Assembly (NCBI GenBank): GCA_020796225.1
Contig: CM036753.1
Span: 72,895,365-72,959,364, forward strand
Reading direction: 5' to 3'
Origin: Arion vulgaris
Lineage: Eukaryota > Mollusca > Gastropoda > Stylommatophora > Arionidae
Length of the DNA: 64,000 nt
Below the pieces are notes generated by a model. The model was not told the origin of the DNA. It made no database searches and worked only from the letters and a program-made list of their open reading frames with translations. Shown one piece after another: positions 1-10,433 of this stretch; the stretch's first letter is position 1, and each line of letters starts with the position of its first letter. The position numbers were made by a program, and so were the translations under genes.

Positions 1-115
1 CGGCGTGATGCTGACCACATCACCCATCGTGTGTCGACGGTCAATGAACGATACAGGCCTAACACTGTATTGCACTATATACCACGAGATATGAAAGGGT
101 TCCTTTAAATTTATT
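1..115 (+). mobile_element. SINE family S1, 3' part
   Basis: Begins mid-element with the S1 body (GTGATGCTGACCACATCACC) and ends with the S1 tail (ACCACGAG.TATGAAAGGGTTCC). The same body and tail recur at 15405, 17160, 30205 and 51104, which is what identifies the family. The tRNA-like head lies off the left edge or is missing. Confidence 0.75.
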
Positions 116-763
116 TTAATTACTTATACATTCAGTAGTTTGCCATTGCTTTCTGAACAGGAATACTCCATAACCTGGTGATTAATCTGAACGTCTCATA
201 TATTACATCCGAGTAGCGACCGAGTGTTCTGGATAAGACAGTTCACTAAGTTTCAAAAAGAATTAATAACATTTCGATCTTTTCCAATCCTCTGATGTTC
301 ATGTGATTAAAAATTTTTTTTTTAAAAGTAAAATATTCAGATTCAGTTTATGCGATGTTTCACATCGATGGTTGATTGCAATATGTTTTCAAAACAGTGT
401 GTATCACGTCCTGTTGATACGCTTTGATAAGCTGTTATTTTTTTGTTCATCTCTTGATATTAGATTTCCTTTTGTACTGTTATCTTCTGTCTGTCTATCT
501 TCTAATCTGCCTTTTAGTAAGGTCTTCTGAAGAGTATTCTATGTGTTTATGTTGCCAAAATATAGAACTTATCTGTAATTTAGTTGTGTAATAACATGTT
601 CGTATTCAAATATATATATATATGTTCTAGAATGAAAAGACATTTCTAGCGATTGCCTGCTGATAACATGTAGTATACTCACTCACTTCAGATCTGCCCT
701 TCCACATAATCTCAAAAATGTGCACACGTCGTCTCCACTCAACAGTTTATCCTTTCAGAACAG

Positions 764-766
<3 letters not shown>
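116..766. other. AT-rich intergenic or intronic stretch
   Basis: No coding signature, splice-flanked ORF or repeat family recognised. It contains a short (TA)n run near 609-622. The 75-codon ORF at 303-530 begins in a T-run and has no coding character. Confidence 0.5.

Positions 767-804
<38 letters not shown>
767..804. repeat. (CT)n microsatellite
   Basis: Uninterrupted CT dinucleotide run. Confidence 0.95.
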
Positions 805-807
<3 letters not shown>

Positions 808-879
808 GGCCATTTTGATCATTCTAAATGTGATATATAAACAGCCTTTGCCAAAAACGTATGTTTTACGTCACAGTCT

Positions 880-1065
880 TCAGTACCATTTGGAGCTCTA
901 GTGCTTGTCCTTCGGCGACGTGTCCGATTTCAACCAGCGTTTACTGGGTTCGCTGTCCCCAGCCGACCTGCAAGGCAGCAGGTTACAGAGGGTTCAAACA
1001 CAGCCAACTCTAGATAACTAGGCCAGACAACTGACCAGGAATCCCTGACCTAGATCAGAAAAGGG
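880..1065. other. Possible SINE remnant
   Basis: GC-richer than its surroundings, with a B-box-like GGGTTCAAACAC near 989. No second copy was seen in the window, so the assignment is weak. Confidence 0.25.
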
Positions 1066-1071
1066 GGCTGG

Positions 1072-1330
1072 AATGTATATATGTTTGATAGAAAACTGCA
1101 ACTTTTTTTGTTTTACTCAATTCTGCGAGTCTATGACTATTTATTGGTGAAAAATATTAATTATATTGATATTCCTTATTGTTAAACTTCACTTGTTGGA
1201 TAAATATAACTTCGATTTAGCATTTTGTGTTGATTTTAAAATGAATTCGTCTATATACAACAATACTCGAATGCGAGGTCACGTGGTGTAGTTGTGGTCT
1301 GATTTTCCATACTTCTTACCTGAGTTGGAA
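1072..1330 (+). repeat. Dispersed repeat R1, copy 1
   Basis: Shares order and sequence with 4690-5570 and 59650-59885. The landmarks are ATGTTTGATAGAAAACTG, TTTTACTCAATTCTG, TATTTATTG.TGAAAA, GTCTATATACAACAATACT and GAATGCGAGG.TCACGTG. No terminal repeats or coding were found, so the class is unknown. Confidence 0.6.
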
Positions 1331-1628
1331 GGCCTATAAGTTTATAGTTGGCTCTGGTTCAAACCATATGTAGTTCAGATTCACATTTAACTTCATGTTG
1401 CGCGTTGATACATACAAATCCACTCACTTTATTTGTTACACCATACGTATACCATTTAGATTCAGATCATATCAAATGTCATCTCCTCTCAAATATCATC
1501 TCCTCATTGACAAGTTGACTGAAATTAATCTCATACATAGTCTCCTGCTATAGTGCTACATGTCTTCAAAGTGTACTACCTACACATGAATTCTTCCCAC
1601 TTATAAATGTCCCTTACATTCGTTCAAG

Positions 1629-2030
1629 CTATGTCTTTCTTTCTTTCTCGAATCCTGTTTGCCTCACAGCGTCAGGCCAAGAAGAGATTTCTAAAACGTA
1701 TACGCTTCGTAGATAGTCTCTTTCGTCGCCTCTGTTATCTCTGAGGTCCATCTTTTGCGTGACCGGGCTTTTGCTTTGTACCAATTGTATTGGAGCAGCA
1801 TTGCTCTTTGAGATGTACTGTCTTTTGGTAATCTGCTTACGTGGCCGAACCATTTAATTTGTTGTTTCTTGATGAAGTCTAGTACTGATGTTGTACCCAC
1901 TTTTTTCCTGATGTCTTCATTTTTCAACCGGTCTCTTCTTGTTACACCCAGCATTCTGCGTAGACACTTCATCTCTGTTGTGACTAGTTTTCTTCTATCA
2001 TTTGTTGTCAGTGTTCAAGCTATGTGTGTA
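1629..2030 (-). mobile_element. LINE 3' ORF2 fragment (LINE A-like)
   Basis: On the minus strand this encodes the segment that follows the reverse transcriptase thumb: CLRRMLGVTRRDRLKNEDIR, then QIKWFGHVSRLPKDS, then a basic region ending near an RKRW motif. This order (CLR..GVTR.DR, then WFGH..R, then R..RW) is the C-terminal signature of many LINE polymerases. The reading changes frame inside the copy, so it is a dead relic. Similar relics lie at 42165-42701 and 42880-43115. Confidence 0.75.
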
Positions 2031-2389
2031 TTAAAAAGTCATGCACACACACTTGTTTAATTTCAGACTGTTCGTGATAACTATTCTCCAATCTCCGTCT
2101 CGTATTTCATATCAATTTATATACCCATCCATCTTCTTAGCAAGGACTCGCGAGACATTTTACCGTTAATTTGTTTTTCCCTCCAAGTTATCTTGTCTGA
2201 CCGTTAGCACCCTGTCGTTCGACCAGTCTCATCCATCTCAGATTGGAGTGACTTCATGATGTTGATTATCGACAGTCTTGTCTTTTTCCCCTTTCGTTCA
2301 CTTGAAATATTATCTATGTATAAGTTGTCTACTGTATAAACTTCACATATTTTTAAAAACTCACACAGATGTCAGTGTAGTTTTCTTTC
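2031..2389. other. Unassigned stretch
   Basis: CT-rich on the + strand, between two minus-strand LINE relics. It may be LINE sequence too decayed to read; nothing specific is seen. Confidence 0.4.
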
Positions 2390-3965
2390 GCGTATTGTTT
2401 CACTTGGTGAGTGAGCTTTCCCTCAGTATATCATATTTGGGGCAGGTTTGAAGTGTGTGTTCTGCAGTATGGACAGCCTGTCCACATATACTCTTGGCGG
2501 AAATGTCAATATTGAATATGTTGTTGATTGTGGTCTGTTCTGAGGCGTAGTAGTAGGACAGATTGTAATAATCTGCTAATTTTGTGATAGTCATCCTATG
2601 TTGGTATTGCTGGCTTTCGTATTAATTTAATTTCATCGTCATTTTCTTTTGATTATAAGTAACTGGTACATCTGCGTGTTCTCCTGCAGCACTTCCTTGG
2701 CCAGTCGATCGGATGTCTCATTTCCTGGTATTCAATAGAGAAACGATATCCACTGCACAGGTCAAACAGTAGGGTCTGTAGACCTGGCAGTTTTTTGAAA
2801 TGCTTGGATTGTTGATCTTGTATCTATCAAAAATACAACATGTTGTAGATCAATAGTGGTGTTCAGCAGTTTCTTAGTTGTCACTTTGATTGCCTGAATT
2901 TCTAAATTCTGAATTCCCCTTATTATGTTATCTCAAATGTTTATTGTATTATTTTGAGATTTTTTATGTACACTTCCTCGTTTCTATTCGGCACTGCGTT
3001 TTCTGCCTTCCTATCTGTCTATACCCGGTAACAGAGACCTTGTGGGCATTCATCCTTGAGGACACCGAGAGTGACTTTCCTTCATTGCACTCGGTTCTGT
3101 ACATCTACAGCAAACTCTAGATACGTTTATAGTTGGCTCTGGTTCATCCTTGTCTAATATTCCTTTCGCTCCTGTCAGGATATATACTATTGATCCGGTT
3201 GTTAGGTCTGAGGTTTGTTTATGAAGTTCTTTGACGAGGTGGATAAAACGGCACCATTTCAGCAGTCGTCCCATTTCCAGTCGTCCATTTTTAGATGTTT
3301 AAGTCTGTCTTCATTAGATGGCTCGGTATACACAGCCACTTTACAGCCGGCATCACTACTTTTGTATTTCTGCGTTCTCTCAGTTCTTGTATCTACCCCA
3401 TTCTCTCTATATCTACTATAAATATATGTTTATTTCATTTGTGATGACCCGAGATTATTTTCAAATTATCCTGCCCACAAAGATTTAATGTTGGGCACCA
3501 TGCACAAGAGTGTGCGTAGTTGTTAGTGAACCCTTCGCAAGGCTGGGGAATTCGACCACGACAGCCCCAGTCGACCAACCTCAACGGGCCAGACATCTCT
3601 GGAAAGTAGGGGCGGCGAGCTGACACATCCCCATCGTGGACGGTCAGAAATACAGGCCTAACACTGTACTTTTTACCATGCAACCACAATCAAGGTTATT
3701 CTATGCTGTTCTTAATATTCTAAGTATTTTCTGAATGACGTTACATGTTATTCCACTTAGCTTTCTTAGGAATGTTAACTTACTTCTGGTCTATGCCACT
3801 GCTTTGTTGATGTGTTGCTTCCATGTCAGTCCATCATAGAATGTAGCTCAGAGATAGGTAGGTTGTTTGTCTTCTCTTAGCATCTCATCATTTATCTTGA
3901 TATATCATCTTATTGTTTAGAAGAAAGGGTGAAAAACGTAGTGCTACACTGATCTATGTTGATAA
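2390..3965 (-). mobile_element. LINE C relic with RNase H, split by a SINE
   Basis: Read from right to left on the minus strand. The RT thumb region lies at 3700-3960 (a TYL.LSY....WTDMEATHQ-like stretch). A linker follows, then the RNase H end near 2690-2790 (IPGNETSDRLAKEVLQ). Last comes the Cys/His-bearing tail near 2410-2600 (CGQAVHTAEHTLQTCPKYD). Stops and frameshifts are frequent. An S1 SINE (3507-3690) interrupts it. Other LINE C pieces lie at 22590, 41625 and 61840. The RNase H domain suggests an I-type lineage rather than RTE; that placement is inference. Confidence 0.7.
3507..3690 (+). mobile_element. SINE family S1, nearly full
   Basis: Head TGCGTAGTTGTTAGTGAACCC corresponds to the tRNA-like A-box side. 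It is followed by a degraded B box, the TCGACC..CCTCAAC..GGGCCAGAC linker, and the GGTCAGAAATACAGGCCTAA tail. It sits inside LINE C, so it inserted later than that LINE. Confidence 0.7.
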
Positions 3966-4034
3966 TGGCATACCATGTTCATAAGATTATTTTAATAATA
4001 TATTGAATTGCCTTTGCTCTTTCATATTTTTATA

Positions 4035-4282
4035 CAGGGTGTTCAACTTAAAAGCAGCCCGTGAATGGAGCTAATCTGGCATATATGTCTGGAAATGCGA
4101 AGGTTCAGTTATGACGTAGTATAAGTCAAGGTTGTGTGACGGTAGTGCGGGAAGGGGCGATGAACACATGTGATGTAGGACGAGCTAGTCAGAACCGGTT
4201 TAAATAGTAAATATTCACAACGCAATGTATACCTGGCAACTTTCGAGTTGTCAATGGGGCTGCAATTATCTTGAACACCCTG
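4035..4282 (+). mobile_element. Mariner-type MITE, copy 1
   Basis: Terminal inverted repeats start CAGGGTGTTCAA and end TTGAACACCCTG, flanked by TA on both sides. The body contains GTGCGGGAAGGGGCGATGAA and has no transposase. Sister copies at 57544-57815 and 60553-60810 share the whole interior. It ends 55 bp before FOCAD exon A. Confidence 0.88.
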
Positions 4283-4337
4283 TATAAGTAAATCTAGAGA
4301 CACGAATTTTCATGCTATTTTTTATCTTTTATTCCAG

Positions 4338-4412
4338 ACTTTATGGCGACTCGGTCGAGAAGTTGAAAAGAAACGACCGCAGGGATGTAGAGTCGACGCT
4401 GTCACTCCTGAG
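4338..4412 (+). CDS. FOCAD: FOCAD exon A (N-terminal region)
   Basis: A 75-nt exon with a strong acceptor (pyrimidine tract ending TTTTATTCCAG) and donor (GAG then GTAGGT). Read in phase 0 it encodes 25 residues, from TLWRLGREVEKK to AVTPE. This frame joins directly to exon B at 30766. A second open frame (LYGDSVEKLKRN...) also crosses the exon but does not continue into exon B, so I prefer phase 0. On its own the exon is not diagnostic; the assignment rests on splicing to exons B and C, which match focadhin. By comparison it covers roughly residues 25-50. Exons upstream of it, including the start codon, were not found in 1-4337. Confidence 0.6.
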
Positions 4413-4689
4413 GTAGGTAGAAGTGTATTTGTCATAAATATGCTATTGTCTGTTGATAAATTATCAGCATATCCTTCTCTTCTTCTTCTCTTTCATTTAC
4501 TCTCAGACATCACATTGAATATGTTCAAAGACATCAGTGCTAGCCTCAAGGTGTAGAGATCTCAATAGAACTTGTCGTGCATTGGTACTGCTGACGGCTA
4601 TATCAGTCTTATCTAATGATTATAGCCTGGTCACAGCCATCTCTAACATAAGTCCAAGCAGTCGATAAATCGGAAACTTTATTAGGAGT
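4413..4689 (+). other. Start of the large FOCAD intron
   Basis: The stretch from donor GTAGGT to the next repeat has no recognisable feature. The intron continues to 30765. Confidence 0.5.
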
Positions 4690-5570
4690 AGGATAATCTT
4701 TTACATGTTTTATTAGACATTGGATGGTTTATTGCAATTTTACACAATGGTTATTTATTGCAATTTTACACGATGGTTATTTATTGCAATTTCTACGATG
4801 GTTATTTATTGTAATTTTAACGATGGTTATTTATTGCAATTTTACACAATGGTTTGCTTGCAATTTTAAGATGGTTATTTATTGCAATTTACCGATGGTT
4901 ATTTATTGCAATTTTACACAATGGTTATTTATTGCAATTTTACACGATGGTTATTATTGCAATTTCAGATGGTTTGTTAGCATTTACGATGGTTATTATT
5001 GCAATTTTCAGATGGTTGTTATTGCAATTTTCACGATGGTTTTATTGCAATTTACACAATGGTTATTTATGCAATTTACCCGATGGTTATTTTGCAATTT
5101 TACACGATGGTTATTATTGCAATTTCACGATGGTTATTTATTGCAATTTTACGATGTTATTTATTGCAATTTTACCAATGTTATTTATTGCAATTTAAAA
5201 TGGTTATTTATTGCAATTTTACACGATGGTTATTTATTGCAATTTTACACGATGGTTATTTATTGCAATTTTACACGATGGTTATTTATTGCAATTTTAC
5301 ACGATGGTTATTTATTGCAATTTTACACAATGGTTATTTATTGCAATTTTACACAATGGTTATTTATTGCAATTTTACACGATGGTTATTTATTGATGAA
5401 AAATCTTAATAATACTGATATTCTCTAGTGTCAAATTTAATTTGTAACATACTACAGCCTTGTCTTCACGTGTTGCTTTCTTTCAAAAATGTATTTGTCT
5501 GACAATACCGGAATGCAAGGATCACGTGATAAGAATTATTTCCTACAATTTCCACTGACAGTAGTAAGGC
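4690..5570 (+). repeat. Dispersed repeat R1, copy 2, containing a 26-bp array
   Basis: The left flank (ACATGTTTTATTAGACATTGG) and right flank (TTTATTGATGAAAAATCTTAAT, later GAATGCAAGGATCACGTGAT) match R1. Between them lies a minisatellite (4722-5396) of about 26 copies of ATGGTTATTTATTGCAATTT plus TACACG. The unit is an expanded piece of R1 itself. Copies around 4860-5200 carry many single-base deletions. Twenty-six is not a multiple of three, so one array yields overlapping ORFs that cycle through all three reading frames; none is a gene. Confidence 0.85.
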
Positions 5571-6084
5571 TTATAATAGAGTTGGCTGTCGCTTGGTATC
5601 TTCGTTAAAGATGTTCTGAAAAATTGTTGTCAGTGCAAAATTCACACTTATCATAAATGATTATATTTAGCTTGTTGGAAGTATGGTATACTATCTTCAG
5701 CACATCTAAATTACTGTTTTTAATTAGTTCAACGCTTTCTGTATGTGTTCTTATATATAAATATATATTCTTGTTGTACTTTTATACGTTACATAGGGCC
5801 TGCAAGTAATATCTTCATATCGCTCTGTCCTGGACAACTCGCTTAATAACTTCCATGAAATTGAGTCCGATATGTCTTGCCTTATATATTGTGTTCTAAT
5901 ATGCATAAATCATGTATACATTTACTAATAATATACAGTAAAAAGTGGTTTTTAATAACATAATTGTTCTTGTAAGTCAGTGTAACTCTGATAGTAATCT
6001 GGATTTGAGCATTAACTGACTCTCTTCTTGTTTCCGATATATGTGATTCCTCTGTTGAAAATGCGTACCCAGAGTTTATGAGTT
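5571..6084. other. Unassigned AT-rich stretch
   Basis: No recognisable coding or repeat family. A short (TA)n-like run lies near 5752-5770. Confidence 0.45.
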
Positions 6085-6086
6085 AA

Positions 6087-6252
6087 GGACACATTTAGAA
6101 TTGGCGCCAAAGCTACCGTATAAGTGCTCAGTCGTTGACAAGGACACATTTAGAATTGTCGCCAAAGCTACTGTAAAAGTGCCCAGTCGTTGACATGTTC
6201 AAATAAATTTAGAACTGTCGCCAAAGCTACTGGATAAGTGTTCAGTCGTTGA
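6087..6252 (+). repeat. Three-copy tandem repeat, about 55 bp
   Basis: Three diverged copies share AGAATTG.CGCCAAAGCTAC and TAAGTG.TCAGTCGTTGAC. The third copy has a different left part. Confidence 0.85.
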
Positions 6253-6487
6253 CACTTTAAACTTACCGAAAGTAATATTGCACCTATGCAAGCGCTGAGT
6301 GTATAAACAACAGAGTCCAGTAAGTTTTGTGGGTGTTTCATTCTATCAACTCGTATCCCCTGTCTTACTTCTATATATGTCAGTGGACAGAGTAGTGTAG
6401 ATAAACGATTATGTCCAGTAACCCAACATAGACTTTTATTTTGTTGTAGACCGCATCTCCGAGTCATCATAGTATCATTCCTTTTAT
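6168..6487 (-). other. Unrecognised minus-strand ORF region
   Basis: An ORF runs from 6542 to 6168 on the minus strand (124 codons). A good donor-like TTTCG followed by GTAAGTTT lies near 6260, so a small exon is conceivable. The start overlaps SINE S5 at its right end and the tandem repeat at its left end, which argues against a simple gene. No family recognised. Confidence 0.2.
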
Positions 6488-6745
6488 TGTGCTGGGGGCG
6501 CCCGTGTGTCGCCGAGACAATGGGAGCGAAGAATAGCAGCACTGCGACCTACAAGGCATATCGTAAGAGGCGGCTGAGGTAGGGTCTAGGAAGCTACCTA
6601 GTAAATAAAAAGCGACGCAGAAATCGGATGTGCTTGCCTACTTGTAGGCGCATAACTGGCAGAACATACAAGCGCTCTTAGGCTTAGATCACATATAAAT
6701 CACAAAGAGTCGATATGGAGTGTTCAAAGAAGCAAAGTAGAACAA
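6488..6745 (+). mobile_element. SINE family S5a
   Basis: Contains CTACAAGGCATATCGTAAGA, AGAAATCGGATGTGC, TAGGCGCATAAC and a GATCACAT..AAATCACA..GAGT block, ending in an AAG-rich tail. Copies lie at 44225, 46575 (minus), 58390 and 30425 (minus, partial). A related subfamily S5b is at 12236 and 57280. Confidence 0.75.
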
Positions 6746-6769
6746 GAAAAAAAGGCGGGGGCTCTTACA

Positions 6770-6937
6770 TATGTATTTCATTGATCTTGCGAAGTGTTGT
6801 TGAAACAACGATCGACGTACAGTCAGTAAAGCTAGTTAACTGGTTATAAGACAACAGATAACGTATTTTTGTCTCTCTTGTTCCTATCATACCAAGTGGC
6901 TACGCAGTTTGTGTCAAAGAAATTTAGTTTATATTAA
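6770..6937 (+). repeat. Dispersed repeat R2
   Basis: Shared with 10000-10165 over AAAGCTAGTTAACTGGTTAT, TTGTCTCTCTTGTTC, ATACCAAGTG.CTACG.AGTT and GTGTCAAAGAAATTT. The class is unknown. It abuts the TTAA-flanked MITE. Confidence 0.6.
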
Positions 6938-7075
6938 CCCATTCGTTCTACTGAGCCGATATACTGGCTGACATAAACGTTTAAGATTACGCAAAGCCAT
7001 CATATTGACTTGTGACTCTATACATCGCAACATAAATGCACCAAGAGGGTTAACAAAAATTACGGAGTGAAAGGG
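6938..7075 (+). mobile_element. piggyBac-type MITE, copy 1
   Basis: 138 bp flanked by TTAA on both sides. The ends are CCCATTCGTTC and GAGTGAAAGGG (imperfect inverted repeat). The interior (GACGCAAAGCCA-like and CACAATATAAATGCA-like motifs) matches the copy at 23556-23692. Confidence 0.75.
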
Positions 7076-7204
7076 TTAAACATTTGTTTGAATACGAAAA
7101 TTAACAAATCTCATGATAATTCAAACATTATTTGATTTCATGATCTAATGTATCTATTGTAAGGATTAAAACAACTTGCTTGAACAAATAAAGACTTAGT
7201 GAAG

Positions 7205-7905
7205 TAGTAATTCTGTACAATAGATAAGTTCTATTTGACATTAGACGATATTTGATGGAGCGACGACTAGACTTATACCACCAGAAATAACACAGTTCTC
7301 TGCACAATAGAAAGTTCTACTTGACATTAGACAATATTTGAAGGAGCGACGACTAGACTTATATCATACCAGAAGATAAACACAGTTCTCCTGCACAATG
7401 AAGTTCACTTGACATTAGACAATATTTGAAGAGCGACGACTAACTTATATCATACAGAAGATAAAACAGTTCTCTGAAAATGAAAGTTCACTTGACATTA
7501 GACAATATTTGAAGGAGCGACGACTAGACTTATATCATACCAGAAGATAAACACAGTTCTCCTGCACAATAGAAAGTTCTACTTGACATTAGACAATATT
7601 TGAAGGAGCGACGACTAGACTTATATCATACCAGAAGATAAACACAGTTCTCCTGCACAATAGAAAGTTCTACTTGACATTAGACGATATTTGAAGGAGC
7701 GACGACTAGACTTATATCATACCAGAAGATAAACAAAGTTCTCCTGCACAATAGAAAGTTCTATTTGACATTAGACGATATTGATGGGCGACCTAGACTT
7801 ATCATCCAGAAGATAAAACAGTTCTCCTGCACAATGAAAGTTCACTTGACATTAGACGATATTTGAAGGAACGACACTAACTATCCCACACCAGAAGATA
7901 AACAA
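7205..7905 (+). repeat. 91-bp minisatellite, about 7.7 copies
   Basis: The unit contains ACTTGACATTAGACAATATT, GGAGCGACGACTAGACTTAT and CCAGAAGATAAACACAGTTC. Two copies (about 7385-7490) and the last two carry clustered single-base deletions that others lack. Confidence 0.95.
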
Positions 7906-8587
7906 CCATTAGAGTTGTGTTGCTCTTCCTTTGGTCAACGTCCTCACCATATAGATAAGCGTGGGAATAAACAAGTAAATGAGATATAATGGGCGGATAT
8001 TTCCCTCATCGCCAGTAGGTCAGCTGATCAAGAGACACTTTGTCTGATAGTTTGTAAATACTTATACCGCAAAAATTACCATGATGCATTGTGTACACGG
8101 ATGTTATTAAGAAATAGATGGTTCACTGACAAAGTTCATCTTGTATACAAGTTTGAGAACCGCTATTAACCTCAAGTAGTCTCATGAAAGATTAACATAT
8201 ACTATTGTTACCATATTTGATTTATGAGTTTATCAAGAGGAAAAAAGAACCAACAGCCACAGTTATTTCATAAATCTACAATTCGAATTTTACTATGTAA
8301 TTCATTTTTGCATGCTCTTAACTGATGATGGTCAATGTGGGAATATTTGTATAAGTTGCGACATTCTCCTATCATATTCATTCCATCACTCCAGTCATTG
8401 AGTTGTCTTAGTGTTCCGTTACCATTTCCCGGACCGGTCTTTAGAGTGGTGTTGTGCCACCTACGGCCCGCGGACTAGAACCGGCCCGTTGAACAGTTTT
8501 GATGAGCCTATTAGTTGTATTAAATAAAATTTGGTCTCTGGGCTCAGAAAACATTATTAAGGAAAAGCCCACACATACACACTCTGA
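7906..8587. other. Unassigned stretch
   Basis: Mostly AT-rich single-copy-looking sequence. A GC-rich patch near 8460-8490 (CTACGGCCCGCGGAC) could be a hAT-like relic, but no terminal repeat pair was found. Confidence 0.4.
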
Positions 8588-8718
8588 AACGAACTTTACT
8601 GATAGAGGCGAAAAATATCGGACTCAATTGTATAGAAGAGATTGATATAATTGCCTATGATGGAGCGATATGGAGAAATTACTTGCATGCGTTATAGAAC
8701 TTATAAAAGTATGAGAGT
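8588..8718 (+). mobile_element. LINE 3'-end fragment
   Basis: Matches 34073-34205 over TGATAGAGGC.A.AAATATCGG, GAGATTGA, GCGATATGGAGAAATT.CTTG. The inferred peptide (ERVAQDRAV-like) resembles LINE C-termini. LINE B has inserted at its right end. Confidence 0.5.
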
Positions 8719-9037
8719 TATCAGTTATCAGAGGACTATCATCATAGCACCCCGGAAATGTCCATAGGTGCTCCGATCTCCGCCTCAACAAATCCAGGAG
8801 CGTCCAGCGGCCTAAAACGCCAGTTCGATGTTGGTTAATCAGACTCTTTGCATATTTAATATGCCGTTCTTTACGGGCTGCACCAATATTGACGTCCATC
8901 TTTCTCAATCTGGTCAGCGAATGGGAATCGCAACCCTGAAACTCTTCTGTCCGAAAAGACAGTGCGTTAAGAATGCCATTTCGGTCGATTGCAGCTCACT
9001 CTGATACCGTGGCCATGCCAGCCGATCTGTCAGCTCG
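8719..9037 (-). mobile_element. LINE B 3' end, inserted with TSD
   Basis: A minus-strand 3' fragment of an RNase H-bearing LINE. It runs from DRLAWPRYQSELQSTEMAF through VNIGAARKERHIKYAKSLIN and QHRTGVLGRWTLLDLLRRRS to HLWTFPGCYDDSPLITDN. The 10-bp direct repeat GTATGAGAGT (8709-8718, 9038-9047) brackets it, as expected for a 5'-truncated insertion. Related copies are at 24425, 28298, 50092, 50845 and 52075. Confidence 0.85.
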
Positions 9038-9294
9038 GTATGAGAGTAATACACACATGCACGCGCATTAATCCCTCTTTTTAAACCAACGTAAAATATA
9101 AACGAGCTATTAAATAAACAATTGTGGTTGTACATATATACATAAGGAAGAAGGATTTGAGGAATTGGTAACTATCTGTCAGATGAGAACAAGGAGTTTT
9201 ATTTTTGCAAGAACCCCAGAGGAAGCAACGGATGAAAAAACTGATTGTCTCGTCTCAAATATATACAAGTACAATACGTTTATAGCATGTGTAT

Positions 9295-9540
9295 GTGCAA
9301 ACACTGTTCGATCGAACCTTACCTGATTATTCTGTGTCTAGTTGTAACGAAGCGTTTGAGAAAGACACTCTTCCGTGAGTCATTTTTTTAGAATGACTTG
9401 CTGGTTGTGTTCGTAAGGACGCTCGTATTGCTAGGTTAGGCGATGGGTGTCGTAAGAAATGAGGGTAAGTGGTTCGAATCCCGTGTTTGTCTGTTTGTTT
9501 TTCGGAAGCTCTTAATACCTGTACACTGTTTATTTGTTGA
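9295..9540 (+). mobile_element. SINE family S4
   Basis: The tRNA-like part runs from GGACGCTCGTATTGCTAGG to B box GGTTCGAATCCCG at 9470-9485. It is followed by TTTTTCGGAAGCTCTTAATACC. The sequence from GCAAACACTGTTCGAT onward recurs at 56080-56315. Confidence 0.7.
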
Positions 9541-9867
9541 TCATTAACTATCTGTCACGAGTTATACAATGACAATATCAAGAGAAAAGTGGACAAGAAT
9601 GTCGGTATTCTCCAGGAAAGATGGACTACGGATTATTTTGTTTATTCTGTATCGCGTTTACCAATTGTTAATTGTGATAACATATCTCTCAGTAGTCAAA
9701 CACCACTAGATGTTTAAGCACACTTTTTGCATACAATTATACGCAACTCATTTATAATTTATCCATAATTTTTCTTGCACTCTTTCTATCCACTTCTCCC
9801 TCAGTCTCTCTCTAATTTACGTCCTCAACTTCCCCCAGTAATATTATGTGCACAGTATATTCGCTTG
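9541..9867. other. Unassigned stretch
   Basis: AT-rich with a CT-rich patch near 9778-9835. Nothing recognised. Confidence 0.45.
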
Positions 9868-9985
9868 GTGTCGTCTATGGCTTAGGAGAGAGTGACTCGG
9901 TCTATTAACCCCGACGTTCTGAGTTCGAATCACGCTGTGGACAATTTGGTTGCAAATTGTTTCGCATGGATTTTAGCGGAGGAGC
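9868..9985 (+). mobile_element. SINE family S3
   Basis: tRNA-like head: A-box side TATGGCTTAGGAGAGAGTGA, B box GAGTTCGAATCACGC, then GGACAATTTGGTTGCAAATT. It matches 35437-35589 closely. Confidence 0.8.
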
Positions 9986-9999
9986 TCGCTATGCTGTTA

Positions 10000-10165
10000 T
10001 AACACCGCTCAATGTGTAGTTAATAAAGCTAGTTAACTGGTTATAAAACAGCAGATAAAGTGTATTTGTCTCTCTTGTTCATGTCATACCAAGTGACTAC
10101 GTAGTTTGTGTCAAAGAAATTTCGTTTCTATTAACCCAATCGTTCTATTAACCCATTCGTTCCTC
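10000..10165 (+). repeat. Dispersed repeat R2, copy 2
   Basis: Same block as 6770-6937. It is followed by two short repeats of ATTAACCCA.TCGTTC that look like the piggyBac-type MITE end without the rest of the element. Confidence 0.55.
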
Positions 10166-10433
10166 GTCAAATGGGACTTTCGCGGAGGAGAATGACCATG
10201 ATTGAAATCTCAGTGTATTTCAACGTGCCGTTTTTTGTTATCTGTCACTCCAGAAAATCCATAATATTTGCTTCAGGCAGCGAATAAGTTGTAACTACCG
10301 AGGATAACAATAATGATAATATAAAAGCTCACATCCTGTTAGGATCGTTTGGGTTGTTACGATGAAATTGCCAGTATATTAAGTCCCTCCAAATATCTAT
10401 CTTTTCTGAGAAACGGAAGTATGGACAAAGTTC

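Noticed and set aside
4338..4412. Alternative frame of exon A (LYGDSVEKLKRNDRRDVEST)
   Set aside because: Attractive peptide, but that phase meets a stop inside exon B.
4724..5428. 234-codon ORF with repeated YLLQFYTMVIYCNFTRWLFI pattern
   Set aside because: A 26-bp repeat cycling through three frames. No initiation context, and it lies inside an intron repeat.
8455..8500. GC-rich hAT-like patch
   Set aside because: No matching inverted end or TSD found.
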